From contig NMRA01000030.1 of NCBI GenBank assembly GCA_002633005.1, positions 1,036,304 through 1,087,105 of the forward strand: DNA of 50,802 nucleotides, read 5' to 3'. This stretch comes from Phoronis australis (taxonomy: Eukaryota > Phoronida > Phoronidae). Numbering within the stretch: position 1 is the first letter of the stretch; each line of letters starts with the position of its first letter. Under the pieces are notes generated by a model. That model saw only the letters and a program-made list of their open reading frames with translations, had not been told where the DNA came from and did not search any database. Shown here piece by piece: positions 23,316 through 34,600 of the stretch. The translations under genes and the position numbers were made by a program.

Positions 23316-23775
23316 TCAAAATACTAGAAGCTCTTTCAACAACCTTCTTTTCAGACGAAGATGCACTTGTAGATTTCGAGAAGTGTTCAGTGCTAAATCA
23401 CTGCAAATATTCTCATCAGTTGGTGCGCGTTTCTGTACCTCTTGAACAGCTGATGCTGGCTGGAGCTCAATAAGTTTGCAACGGGTTTCTCTGCGCTGGT
23501 CACCTCTAACTTCAGATCTGGCCGAGGGTAGAGTTGGGCTCTCCACCGCACAACGTTTGGGTCTGCACAACTTATGAGTTTGTTTAATTTTGATTTGAAA
23601 TGAGTCACTTTGGTGTGAATCGTTTGTAAGAGTCTTTCACAATTTATGCAGATAATCCCCTCAAAAATATTGACACCACTATACAATGCTAAATGTTTCA
23701 ATAATACAAAAATGTCCTTTGGTGAGTGGACAGTTGCAGACACAGCAAGATGGACTCTGAGTCTTCACAGGTGTA
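23316..23775 (-). pseudogene. Decayed zinc-finger frame, probably transposon-derived
   Basis: Reading the - strand, frames at 23760-23700 and 23690-23590 give CCVCNCPLTKGHFCI and then IICINCERLLQTIHTKVTHF, with a frameshift between. This is a CxxC...CxxC arrangement followed by a Lys-rich segment and a Ser/Pro-rich stretch. It resembles N-terminal zinc fingers of repeat-encoded animal proteins. The frames at 23393-23743 (116 codons) and 23316-23570 overlap and are its broken parts. The family is not certain. Confidence 0.4.
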
Positions 23776-24244
23776 TTAGCCTACTTGACATGCCTTGATC
23801 ACCTGAAAAGTTTGAACTATATCTTAACAACTTATCAAACACAAGCACAGTCTTCAACCTCTGACTCACACAAACACTATCTGACCTGATATTACACAAA
23901 GTAAGAATTGATCACATCAAATACCTAAAAACACTCTGGCGAATTTGTAGTGAAGGCTGTAAAGACAGAAGACAATAAAAACAAAAAGGCAAGGCTAATC
24001 AGCTTGGCACCACAGGCGCTTACCAGACCCAACTATGACGACTTAGAATTGAAAGTTCACAATTTCGAACTTTATACAACTAACGTGAACATAAAACGTC
24101 TAAAATCAGTAAATTAGATTCAGGATGAGTCCAAATGCACTCCATCAAAATGATTATTATTCCAGTGCAACAGAACACAAAGCAATATACCCAGTACCTT
24201 TTCACGCACACAGTGAACCATTTTGTTTACATCGGAAGTAAAAC

Positions 24245-24350
24245 CAAGGCATGCGCATTGATGCCCACACACGGAATTCCGTGTGTCGGTCATCATGTTT
24301 CCACAGGGCCACTTTGCAGTATAGGTGGCGCTGTGTCAGAGGGTAACATA
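24245..24350. repeat. Interspersed repeat, copy 3 (partial)
   Basis: GGCATGCGCATTGATGCCCA and the following CGGAATTCC...CAGGGCCACTTTGCA match the last part of 20545-20965. The next bases (GGTGGCGCTGTG...CATATCTCA) match 21760-21790, which precedes copy 2. Confidence 0.65.
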
Positions 24351-24429
24351 TCTCAGTACATACGAATTGACTTGAACACTGACGAAAAAACGTTAACAGA
24401 ACGTTCAAAACAGTGATTCAGCCTCTCTG

Positions 24430-24452
24430 ACACACACACACACACACACACA
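24430..24452. repeat. (AC)n microsatellite
   Basis: Eleven uninterrupted AC dinucleotides lie a few bases before the left end of the element at 24458. Confidence 0.95.
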
Positions 24453-24457
24453 GACGA

Positions 24458-25983
24458 TTTCATAAAGGTGGTTTACCGAAACCGGGTTTATAACGTAAAC
24501 CTGGGGCTCGTTTCATGAAAAGTGATTTTAAGTCTTGGGCGACTTTCGATGAACCGTAATTCCGTTTTTGGTCTTCGGTCAGAAATTATGTCGGTTTTTT
24601 ACATAGGTGAGCATACAAACTACTCGTTCACCATCTGTTGTGAATTCACAAATCTAAGCAAGTCGGTGAGCGAAAAACGGTTTTAAAACGAAAAATCGCA
24701 TCTTGAAATTGTAATTAGGCATTTATTGTCAATTCGGATACAATTAGGATCTCGTTCACTGGAGAAGACCCTAGTATCATTTGAAAATGTCATTTCACAC
24801 GTGCCGGTAAATCGCCGCTGTATTGTCTCTACGGCTTTTGCCGGTTCTCGAATCTAAGACAGACGATCTTCAGTTTTATCTTGTTTAGGTACATTAGATT
24901 GCAAACAATAATAACGAAATTTGTTCCTCAACAGTTTACAATGACATTAGTCCTCAATTTGGGTAATTTATATCTAAAGTAGCAGGCTAACGTTTGGTCT
25001 TAGCTTAGACTGATTTCGGTCTTCAGTAGACCTACAGACCTTTGCCGGTGTTTCCACCACCAAAAACAGGTTTGAAACGTTTTCTCCTGCGGAAAACGGT
25101 TTCGTCACGGAACTGATTAGAGAAAAAAACAATTTTACAAGGAACACGAGAAATGACGCCAAATCACTCCAAGAACGTAATGCTTGGAAAAACATTTGGT
25201 CCAGTCTGGATGCGCAGTTCCCACAATCAGAAAAAAACGTATTTATTGTACAAACAATTGAAGCAGTGTTGGAAACGCTCAAAATAAATGTCAAAAAGAA
25301 TTTTTATCTGTGAAAAATTGCAAAAAAGTTGGTGGGGGACCCAATAGGAGATAGAATTGAGTGCTTGAACAGATCTTTCGCTGCCTACAGTCCTATGATC
25401 AGTTCTCGTTTCATTTTCATGCACATGGTAATAAGCATGAAAGAACTCACAGTTTAATATATAGTTACCACAATTTTAGTATTGACCAGTGCATGTGTCG
25501 TCATTAAACTGAAACATATGGAGTCGAGGCAAGCAATACAATTCCAGCAACCAGCAGTTACAAACAGTTAAGGAAAGAAGAAAAAGGAATTTTCATTCAG
25601 TGAAAAAAGCTGCAAATAAAACCTGTGGGGTATAGTCTATTCTCAAATCAACATAAAATTGCGTTGGCAACTCGCATCAAAATGTCTTTCAGCTACGCGT
25701 TTGATCAAATGCATGTCGCGCAAGTTAGCATCAACCATGTTCAACAGTGTTAAAACTGAGTCTGACCAGATCTAACCTTAAACCTGGTTGAGGAACTTTT
25801 AAATGCAGCTCCCAGGAATTTAGGCGTCAGTAGTGATATAGAGACAGCCTTAAACCAAGTTTAAATCGAAGTTAAAGCAGGTTTTACTCGATCATTGGTC
25901 AATAAGAATAACATGCAGATTCTCGTTAAACCAGGTTCAAATCCAATTTAAACCAGGTTTAACTTGAAACCACCTTTACGAAA
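24458..25983. mobile_element. Inverted-repeat element, ~1.5 kb
   Basis: The left end TTTCATAAAGGTGGTTT is mirrored at the right end by AAACCACCTTTACGAAA, with further related but looser pairing inside (AAACCTGG near both ends). No transposase frame was found; frames inside are below 110 codons and featureless. The right third holds several TTAAACC(A/T)GGTTTAA-like palindromes. It is probably a non-autonomous DNA transposon. Confidence 0.55.
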
Positions 25984-26185
25984 TGAAATTAGATGACAGT
26001 GTTTGCTTTGCACGGCTCGCTCACGGTTGCGGTTTGAATGTTGGTGGAAATGGACTGAAAACATTTGAAGACACTTTTCGTAGTAAATTCGAGACGCCAA
26101 ATTGAAAAAAGGTATTAATCGCCCCCCTTATGTTGCTCTATATGGGCGTTTGTCTCAGTTATTTAGCAAAATCAGAAACGGTTGA

Positions 26186-26797
26186 TGTCAGCAGTCTGAT
26201 AACTGGTCACTCCCCATACTTGTGACCCAAGCTAAAAACTCTGACATTGAAAGTACAGTGGAGGTGAATTGTGCAATAACGACAACTGTGACGCCTGGTG
26301 GAGTCACACATGTATTCAGACATCAACATTTTGACCACATTTTTGTCTCGGCCAATAAATTTTTAAAATGCCTTGTTAAATATCGTTCTCTTTGCGCATT
26401 TCTTCCAGCTAAAAGCACTGCTTCCTTCAACTCTAATGGTACTGTCACTCACCATGGTGTTCCTATCCAGAACATGACAAGCTCTGTCGGTATGTAAAGT
26501 ATGTTCGTCGCCAGTGTTATCTACATTAATCAGTGTGCATCATATGTTACCAGTCCTTCCAAGGTTTTGGCCAAATGTATTGCCACGACTACTAAAATAC
26601 CCTCGAAATTTCAAGTAAGCTATACCGAACCCGGATTTAGGGGCAAGGTATCTTGTTTACTAGTCACCATATGTACATTCCATGTCACGTGGCGTGAGTT
26701 TACCTACAACTTTGAAAATCTTGAAGTATATGCCACGGCTGATGAGATCGGTTTCCATCATCAATTTAAACGAAGTGTGATAAATTATCACAAATAA
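26186..26797 (+). pseudogene. 204-codon frame with one stop, function unknown
   Basis: A single + strand frame is open from 26186 to a TAA at 26495-26497, and then in the same frame to a TAA at 26795-26797. The product has no recognised domain; the second part includes PSKFQVSYTEPGFRGKVSCL. Such a length with only one interruption is long for this AT-rich DNA, so a recently broken gene, a transposon fragment or chance are all possible. A CAG at 26189-26191 could serve as an acceptor, but no matching donor was identified. Confidence 0.3.
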
Positions 26798-27365
26798 AGA
26801 TGGTTTGAATACTGTACAATTATTTCACATTTCACACCCCAAAATATTGTAGAGAACAGAGGTCGTCATATTTTGGGGCATGAAAACCAACATATTAACC
26901 AAGAATGGTCGTCAATAATTGTTTTATTATGCGATTAGTTCTGGAATGTAATTCATAGAAAGAGATTATGTTTGGGTTTTGGATCGTATGTCGATCACTC
27001 ATTCCGTCAGTCACCTACAAGTTTTTAAACAAAACGTTGCGGAGACATTTTGGAATAACTTTGTTGAGATGCTCGGAATGGGCTAAGGAACAAACAGTTA
27101 ATATTGATTTGTTGACTTAGTATTACTGGTTATCAACGTCGTAATTTGTTCAATTCTTAAAAGCATGCATCTATAATTTCATTTCGTTCACGTGTCAACT
27201 GCACGGCTTGTAGTAGCTAGCAACATTCGGCAATGCAAAGTGATGTCCATTTAAGAGAAGCTAATCTGCAAATATTTGGAAAAATGCGGAGAACCAAGTG
27301 ACGCTTTGTGACATAAAACCATTTACTTGATGGGATAATTAAATCAGTTCTTGGACACAGTATGA

Positions 27366-27972
27366 TAAAAAAACGGACGATCGCCGCGCACACATGAAGA
27401 AGTTCATGATAAGTCAACGTTTCGTCTGTTCTGTAGACGTCATCAGGATATTTACGTAGGACAAAGTGCCAACATACACCTCAGGTGACATCCATGAAGT
27501 GAAATGAGAGATACAGAGTGGTCAGTTGCTGGTCATCACTATAGTTGCAGGGTCCCTGAGCTCTGCATGTTGTTCAGAGAATCAGTAGCATGCTGGTTCT
27601 GAATGGCCAGTGACTCTTTAATGTACAGTAAATCCTTATTAGTTTCACTGCAGATAACACTAACTGAACTGGCTTGGTGATTGTTGTTTACACAATGCCT
27701 ATATATGTTGCTTTTCACTGAAGTATGATGTTCTCTCAGCCTGTCACAGAGGCGTCTCTGTGCGAGTCCGATATAAACTTCCTTACAGTTGTTACATTCA
27801 ACCTTATAAACAACATTGCTCTTGTTCAATAAAGAGATGGGTGACTTCAGTTTACATAGCAAACTGGAAATTTTCCGAAGAGGTTTGAAAACAACTATCA
27901 GTTCAATGGCTGGGTCTATGCAATGAATAAGGCGAGATAATTGACGTTTCAATTTTATACTACTAGGCCCGG
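27366..27972 (-). mobile_element. Penelope-like element, 3' part of inverted copy
   Basis: The - strand frame 27952-27539 encodes the GIY-YIG endonuclease domain of a Penelope-like retroelement: YKVECNNCKEVYIGLAQRR followed by LCDRLREHH, then NIYRHCVNNNHQ and IKESLAIQNQ, all typical spacings of that domain. The active-site Tyr, YIG, Arg and Glu are in place. Downstream lies a conserved 3' tail shared with the + strand copy, up to GCGGCGATCGTCCG. The reverse transcriptase part is missing. The copy continues on the far side of the LTR inserted at 27973-28741. Confidence 0.85.
27411..27446 (-). ncRNA. Hammerhead-ribozyme-like core in Penelope 3' tail
   Basis: On the - strand the tail reads CTGATGA-C-GTCT, seven bases, AGAC-GAAACG. 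This has the CUGANGA and GAAA boxes of a hammerhead around a perfect 4 bp stem II, with one extra base before the stem. Hammerhead motifs are known in Penelope-like elements. I could not define stems I and III, so activity is doubtful. The + strand copy at 29638-29666 keeps the stem but has TTGATGA. Confidence 0.4.
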
Positions 27973-28741
27973 TGTTCTGGCGCAGTGTCAGCGAACAATC
28001 GAGAGAAACACAGGTGATTCTACGTACAGCATAATTCTTTTATTCGTGTGCCGTCAGTACATAGACAAACCCGTAAACTGAAATAAACAAAACCCTGAGT
28101 CACTACTACGAAATATAATACAAGCACAGGCAGTGACAATATATACAAAACCGTTATTTACATCAACGAAGAAAATGTACAAGTAACGAAATGGCTACAT
28201 CAGATAAACTGAATCTTATATGAAAATACTATATACAAAAACGAACCTAATTCATACACAATTCTGCCGTGAGACCGTGACGCAAACTAGATATCAAGTC
28301 ACGCTAAACCTTTACAATAATATGAGCTAGAAACAGACTGGTTTGTGAATTGCAATCTCAAGGTCGCAGCGAACAACGCCCAAACCCTCGACACGAACCA
28401 CGAAGGACGAAATACGGCGAAGTAAATAAAGCGAAAATACTGAAACTACACGGGACACGAGAGAATGCATTGCACAAACCAGAATATAACGATAAGCAAA
28501 AGAACACTACTTACATCATGAAAACCCTGCAATCTCGACGACGAAACCAATGACATGCATACACTGCACACAGATAGATACGAAATACGAAATACGAATG
28601 AATGGAACTGGCGGGTAAAACGCTTTTAAATGTCAGTACCACGTGACAAGTTCACAATCAGGGGGGTACTTGAAAATGAGTACAACAGGAAACAATACTT
28701 AATATACACAGGCAATATGAATGATTGCGTCTGCAGTAACA
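27973..28741 (-). mobile_element. Solo LTR, 769 bp, inserted in the Penelope copy
   Basis: CCCGG is repeated directly at 27968-27972 and 28742-28746, and the intervening DNA starts TGTTCTGG and ends GTAACA, the TG...CA ends of an LTR. Removing it joins the Penelope frame exactly where the + strand copy is continuous (SLGYTG to PSSIKL). On the - strand an AATAAA lies about 70 bases before the end and a TTTAAAAG box in the first part, so the LTR probably reads on that strand. No internal gag or pol remains, which fits recombination between two LTRs. A 5 bp duplication suits Ty3/Gypsy or Copia. Confidence 0.85.
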
Positions 28742-28875
28742 CCCGGTGTAACCAAGAGAAAAGAAAACTTTCTTTTTCTCGGGTCCAATAACAGCTACCT
28801 TATCTGCCTTATTCATTTTTGAAAGGAAGTGAATTTTACAGCTATTCAAAAAATTCAGAAGGTAACCATTGGCAC
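28742..28875 (-). mobile_element. Penelope-like element, upstream part of inverted copy
   Basis: The - strand frame reads HFLSKMNKADKVAVIGPEKK and KVFFSLGYTG, matching the + strand copy at 29030-29115. It is separated from its 3' part (27366-27972) only by the solo LTR. Similarity ends near 28875. Confidence 0.8.
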
Positions 28876-28979
28876 ACAATAACTGGAAACTAACTAGCTA
28901 CGTCACTATTAAAAATTAAATTGGAGGAAAAAATTCTCCAGGCACGGTGTAACAAGCAATTGACTAGATCTCTCTTGTA

Positions 28980-29715
28980 TTGGATCGGTACAAAACTATC
29001 AAGAAAAAATTGAATAGGTGTAAAAGGCACTTCCTTTCAAAAATGAATGAGGCATATAAGGTAGCTGTTATTGGACCCGAGAAAAAGAAAGTTTTCTTTT
29101 CTCTTGGTTACACCGGACCTAGTAGTATAAAATTGAAACGTAAATTATTTCGCCTTATTCATTGCATAGACCCAGCCATTGAACTGATAGTTGTTTTCAA
29201 ACCTCTTTGGAAACTTTCCAGTATGCTATGTAAACTGAAGTCACCCATCCCTTTATTGAACAAGTGCAATGTTGCTTATAAAGTTGAATGTGACAACTGT
29301 AAGGAATTCTATATCGGACTCGCACAGAGACGCCTCTGTGACAGGCTGATAGAACATCACACCTCAGAGAAAAGCAACATATATAGGCATTGTGTTAACA
29401 ACAATCACCAAGCCAATTCAGTTAGTGCTATCTGCAGTGAAACTAATACGGAATTACTGTGCATTAAAGAGTCACTGGCCATTCAGAACTACCATGCTAC
29501 TGATTCGCTGAACAACATGCGGAGCTCAGGGACCCTGCAACTATGGTGATGACCAGCTACTGACTACTCTGTATCTCTCACTTCACTTCATGGATGTCAC
29601 CTGAGATGTATGTTGGCACTTGTCCTATGTAAATATCTTGATGATGTCTAACGAAGAGACGAAACGTTGATTTATCATGAACTTCTTCATTTGTGCGGCG
29701 ATCGTCCGGTTTTTA
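28980..29715 (+). mobile_element. Penelope-like element, + strand 3' fragment
   Basis: The frame 28980-29549 (189 codons) encodes HFLSKMNEAYKVAVIGPEKK, then the GIY-YIG domain YKVECDNCKEFYIGLAQRR and the H/C-rich tail NIYRHCVNNNHQ, ending in a TGA. It is intact over this stretch but lacks the reverse transcriptase, so it is 5' truncated. The 3' tail continues to about 29715. It faces away from the other copy, and the two inner ends are ~110 bases apart. The 3' end lies only ~90 bases before the TSP1 exon at 29807. Confidence 0.85.
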
Positions 29716-29806
29716 ATCTTGATGTGATAAAGCGGCCGTTAATGTCGCGTTCTGGACGATGCTGAGTCTATCACATTGAAGAGCAAGCTTTTCTGTTTCT
29801 CTAAAG

Positions 29807-30001
29807 TGAACAAAATATGGACGTGGGGACAGTGGCATCCGTGGACTAGGTGTGATGTCACGTGTGGCCACGGGATCCAGCGAAGAATGAGGATATGCAA
29901 AGAAAGAAGCTGCGAAGGTCTACTCAATCGGGATACCATGGAGCTGAGAAAGTGCATCAAACAACCGTGCAGGATGTGGATACTTCCTGTACCAAACACA
30001 G
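29807..30001 (+). CDS. TSP1-repeat exon (second in window)
   Basis: 195 bases, 65 codons, phase 1 at both ends; acceptor TTTCTCTAAAG and donor GTTAGG. One TSP1 repeat: WTWGQWHPW, CDVTCGHG, QRRMRIC and six cysteines in order, with C-mannosylation and O-fucosylation motifs intact. After the last cysteine comes a linker, RMWILPVPNT. The core is strikingly similar to the exons at 37052 and 42601, so these three came from recent exon duplication. The acceptor uses AAG rather than CAG, as do both paralogous exons. A Penelope fragment ends ~90 bases upstream, which leaves little original intron sequence for the branch point. Confidence 0.9.
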
Positions 30002-30658
30002 GTTAGGCGTAGCGTGATCATTTTTCCTTCCTCTATTAAAAATTATCCATTTTCCAAAGCTTTGACATCAGCTTTAAATTTTGTCCCACGAATGAATTTA
30101 GAAGGTGACGCAGCGGTTTGGGGTAACCGCATCAAGCGTTTTTGTCAACTGTAACATAACGAACCTGAACTCCTTCCCCTCCTCGTGGATTTGACTTACC
30201 CTCCTATTCGCAGAATTTGCTTTTTGCTCCTTGATTGTGCATTTTAATGGTGGTAGTATACGCACTCACGTAGGATTCACAGGCGACCTTCTGAAGGGGG
30301 CGGGGTAGAAGTGTGGAGGAATCCAGGGAAATAAAAAAACTGTGCCACATCTGACGTTTTGAGCGCTTACGCGGATGTTTTCTCTCGACAGATACTGCAT
30401 GGAGATCTTTGGTCAGCTTTAGCTTAGTGGTTTTGAGTGTCCAGTAGAAGAGCCTACCCAACCAGTAAGATATAACTAATGTAGGCTTGCAGTCACTCCG
30501 TGGGCACTCCCCTCCCCCTTCCGTTGCCACTCCCCTCTCCCTTCCATCACATCCTGACAGCCAACGCAACTTAATAGCCAACTGACTGGAACCCGTGCTT
30601 CACTAGTGTACGGAAATCGGCTTTCTCTTTGTTCACGTTCGAAAAGGAATGGCATAGA
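30002..30658. other. Intron; nothing recognised
   Basis: No exon or transposon was identified. The antisense frame at 30204-30581 spans C/T-rich DNA (CCCCTCCCCCTTCC) and is not convincing. Confidence 0.5.
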
Positions 30659-30659
30659 G

Positions 30660-30660
<1 letters not shown>

Positions 30661-30726
<66 letters not shown>
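30661..30726. repeat. (AT)n microsatellite
   Basis: A run of about 33 AT units with two G/C interruptions. The frame through it (Tyr-Ile repeats) is an artefact of the repeat. Confidence 0.95.
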
Positions 30727-30729
30727 GCT

Positions 30730-31400
30730 GTGATCATTGCTTTTTAACTATCATTTGTTATTGTAATATTGTTTTCCTGAAATATCATTCTTCATTTTTG
30801 CTGAAAATTAATTTTTATAGTAATTTAGCAGTACACAAATATGGTGGTGATAATACCACGAAGTACATACACGCAATATATCTTTAATACGCTGCCTCAA
30901 ATTCATATGTACATACATATTCATTAATGTGCGTTATGTAGCTGTAGTGATCATAGTCCTTAATCAAATTATTCCCATCATTGTGTGTGGAGTCGATTGC
31001 TGTACCAACAGGTTGTGGTAAAAGAGAGAGAGCATGTGCAATACAGCAGCTTCTGTGAGACACATGTCTCAGTCTCACACAGTATTGTCTTCCAACAAAT
31101 GGAGATTAATACACGTCTCTTATAACGTATCCAGTACCTGGCTCGGTACTGTGCGCAGATCTTGAAATGGTGTTCGACCGATGTATGGAGAAGTAATGTT
31201 CGTAGGCAGAAAATTTCAATGTCCTTCGGACTGGCAAAGTGAAAACGTTCAATAAAATCCTAGCCTCCTCATTTCCTACCATGAGATAAAGTTTTGGACC
31301 AGAAATCGAGATATGTAATCAATTATTTTTCAAAAAGGTATTTCCAACCATGAGTAGCTTTTGTAATAACCGATACCTGTAAATAACAAAAGAAAAACAC
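30730..31400. repeat. ~670 bp segment repeated at 44785-45440
   Basis: The two segments share many blocks in the same order: CACGAAGTACATACACGC, CCTCAAATTCA, ACAGTAGCTTCTG-like, CAGCAAATGGAG-like, CGTATCCAGTACCTG, CGTAGGCAG, CAATAAAA and CCG(A/G)TACCTGTAAA. Each lies 0.6-0.75 kb downstream of a TSP1 exon (30001 and 44154). On the - strand both have a pyrimidine-rich stretch and ACAG before GTA(C/T)CGGTTA, but no shared open frame follows. It is either an interspersed repeat or part of an exon-plus-intron duplication. Confidence 0.7.
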
Positions 31401-31474
31401 CGTAAGATCAAGCACAATTGACCTATCCCAAGAGCCTATCTTTGCCTATAGTCGGCAAAAAACACGCTTTACCT

Positions 31475-31560
31475 AATAACTCGTTGTTTGTCGGGTAAAA
31501 CGGCGTCTTGGAAAGGAAGATGGTTCGAGAATGCTGCGTTCCGATTGGTCAGATGAGGTC
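31475..31560. repeat. Copy of the repeat at 11300-11400
   Basis: GTTGTTTGTCGGGTAAAACG and AGAATGCTGCGTTCCGATTG match 11308-11390 in the same direction with scattered changes and a short deletion. Confidence 0.6.
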
Positions 31561-31579
31561 AAACTCCTTGGATAAGGTC

Positions 31580-31601
31580 AGAGAGAGAGAGAGAGAGAGA
31601 N

Positions 31602-31638
<37 letters not shown>
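31580..31638. repeat. (AG)n microsatellite
   Basis: About 29 AG units with an unresolved base at 31601. It directly abuts the 3' end of the - strand LINE (TAAAAGTTTCTCTCTAG on that strand), so it may be the LINE's microsatellite-like tail, expanded. Confidence 0.9.
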
Positions 31639-31640
<2 letters not shown>

Positions 31641-34600
31641 AGAGAGAAACTTTTATTTTTTAAATCATAGAAAACATACATTGTTATATGACTGGGTGGC
31701 CAGCAAAGGCACGGGCCGCTAATGGCTGACAACTTAGTAGCAATGAATTAAATAAATAATAACAAGTAAGAAGAACAATAGATAACAACAGAAAAAGGTA
31801 CATCTACAATGCATGTTCATTTAAAAGCTTTAATTAACTGTAGTTTGCAAAGAATTAAACACAGAGACTATTGATACTAGGGAAACCGCACAATTAGAAA
31901 AGCATATGATAGAGATGCAAGACAGGTGATCACGATTACTTCAATTACAACATGCATAACAATGTAGAACGTTACACTGAGAGCTGTAAGTGCGTAATAT
32001 GTAATTTTGAAATACATGGAGAACCCATGTAAGCTATGCGTGTCGATTTTGTCGATACAGTTGGTTAATAGATTTACTTTTTCTGTTGTAGGTGGGCGGT
32101 TAGATGGGTTGTTAACTACATATTCTAGGAAGATCTCTTGGTGACTGATGGAACTGGAAAAAATGTTATCATAAAAGTAAATAGGCAGTTGATTATGTTT
32201 GAGTTTGTAAAAGAATTTTAGGCAAGCTTGGTTAAATATGTCGTCAAATTTGTTCTGTGCGTGTGTATAAAAACGAAGAATTGGTAATTGTTCTCAAAGC
32301 TTTTGATCTGCAGAAGTTTCAATCTCGTACAATTATTTAAACCCCCATAGTGTTATATTAAAATATAGATGTGATACTATAAGAGCATTGTATGGTGTAT
32401 TTGGGAAAACAGTGTTGCAATATGGAGAGGACGCCAGCAGTTTTGGCAATTTTGTTAGAAATTTCCCGAACATGCTTGTTCCAGGAAAACTGTCTGTACA
32501 AAAATACCTAAAAAATTTTAATTTTCAACTCTGTTAATTATTTCAATCTGGTTTTTGATTAGAGGGATGTCAGCTTCGCTGATTTTTTGTGAAAATCTAA
32601 ATAACATAAATTTAATTTTACTTGTGTTGAGAGATAATTTATTGGTATTTAGCCAGTCAAAAACCTGTTGTAGAGTATTATTTATTCTGATAGTTTGATC
32701 GTTGAGGCTAACAGGCATGTGTCGTCTGCGTACATAACGAACTGTGCCTTGCTGGAGAAAGTAATGTCCCTGTGGTACACCTGTAGAAATGTCAAGTTGG
32801 GACGAAGTGACTTTATCAGGACAGACAAACTACTTTTTATTTTCAAGGTAGCGTTGGAAACAACAAAACTAGTTATTAGTAAACCCGTAATGTATTATTT
32901 TTAGGAGGATATCGCGATAAATGGTGTCAAAGGCTTTAGAAAGATCCATAAATACGGAAATTGAGTTTTATTTTTTTGTAAAGAGAGTGGGCGAATTCAG
33001 TAGCCGCGAGTTCAGTGGAGTAGTTGGGTCTGAAACCACTTATATAAAAGATTGTTATGAGAAAAATAAGAATAGACTTGATCATGAACATTTTTCCAAA
33101 ACCTTTGGACATTGTAGGTAGAATAGATACAGGTCTGTAGTTAGCAAAAGAGTTACTGTCTGTGTCATTACCTATATAAACAGGGAATCTTGGCTACCTT
33201 CAAACTATCAGGGAAAATACCTGTGCGTAAGGATTGTTTTATAATCATAGAAATTGGTTTGAATAATAAGTTCGATTATTCTTCAATAAATGAACATGAT
33301 AGGCCATCGCTTTCTTTAGTGGATTTTAATTTTAGGTTTTTCATTACCTTTAGTACTCCGTCATCATCAACGGTTCTAAACTTAAAGAAAAATTCAGAGG
33401 AACCGTCAAGAAAATTTTCGAAACGTAGATTGCCTATCGGTATTTGAGAAGCCAAATTCTTTCCATAAAATAGTTGTTGAACTCATCACCTATTTTCCAA
33501 TGATCAGTAACGTGTCAAGACGCAGAAGAGGTGATAAATTGAGAGAGAACAGTTCTGAAGGATGAATTAGAAATTACGTTTTTGATAAACATGTCAATTT
33601 TGGCGTAAATCATTTTTGTGCTGCTTGATCTGCTTTTCATAGTGCATACGTTTGGATTCTTTTATTACAGATATATGTATATTGTTATAATTAACCAGTT
33701 TTAACGAGCAAATGCGAGAAAAGATAGAATTAAAAGGTGTGGTTTTCATTTTTAATACAGTTTGCCTCTCACTTTTATTGTTTTTAATACGCCCAATGTA
33801 ATCCAGTGTTTGAGTTTACGTTTATACTTGTTGACACGTTTGGTTTTTGGACTGAAAATGTTGGTTTACCAAATCTAAAATAATTGTTCTTAAGTGACTA
33901 TAATTGTTGTTAGTATTTTGAGACAGGTCGTTATCTAAGAGTAACTCAAAGTCAGTTGAAGCCAAATCAGTTTTAAAATTGGCATGAGATTTTCTACCTT
34001 TATCTGAATAAATTTAGGTTGACGAGGTTCACTTTTGTTATTAATGTTGAGAGACAAAAATATGGCGAAATGGTCTGATAAAATTACTTAAAAGTATTCC
34101 AGTCTCGGACATGTTCGTGGTTGGAGAGAATTTGGTATAAATTTGATCAATAAGAGTACACGTGTTGTTGGTGAGACGAGTAGGAAGGGTTATCTTAGGA
34201 AGAAGAGACACGTTTAACGTACAGTAAAAAAACTACCAAATTTTGTGTTATTGAAAGTTTGTAGTAAATTGACATTGAAGTCACCTTCTTTAGCAATGAA
34301 CTTTGAAATTGTTAGAATAAAGTCATCAAAGTGTCTCTCAGTATTCGACGGGGTCTATATATGTTAAATATGGTGGGATGTTTACCAATGCTCAATTTCA
34401 CTTTGATTACTAAACCTTCAAATGTCTATGTATTATTAATTATTTCAAAATTGTATCTCTGGCGTAAATAACAAGCCCCCATGTTTGAAACAGTCAGGTT
34501 CTAAGTATTTTTATCATATTGTAACCTTCTAAATTGTAAAAACTGTAACTGCGTCCAATATCATTGTGCAGGGATTTTTTGTTTGTAAAAAATTCATGCT

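Noticed and set aside
28350-28553. 67-codon frame inside the solo LTR
   Set aside because: It lies wholly within the 769 bp LTR, on the strand opposite to its likely transcription, and has no domain.
30606-30887. 93-codon frame with a Tyr-Ile repeat
   Set aside because: Produced by the (AT)n microsatellite; no other coding signal.
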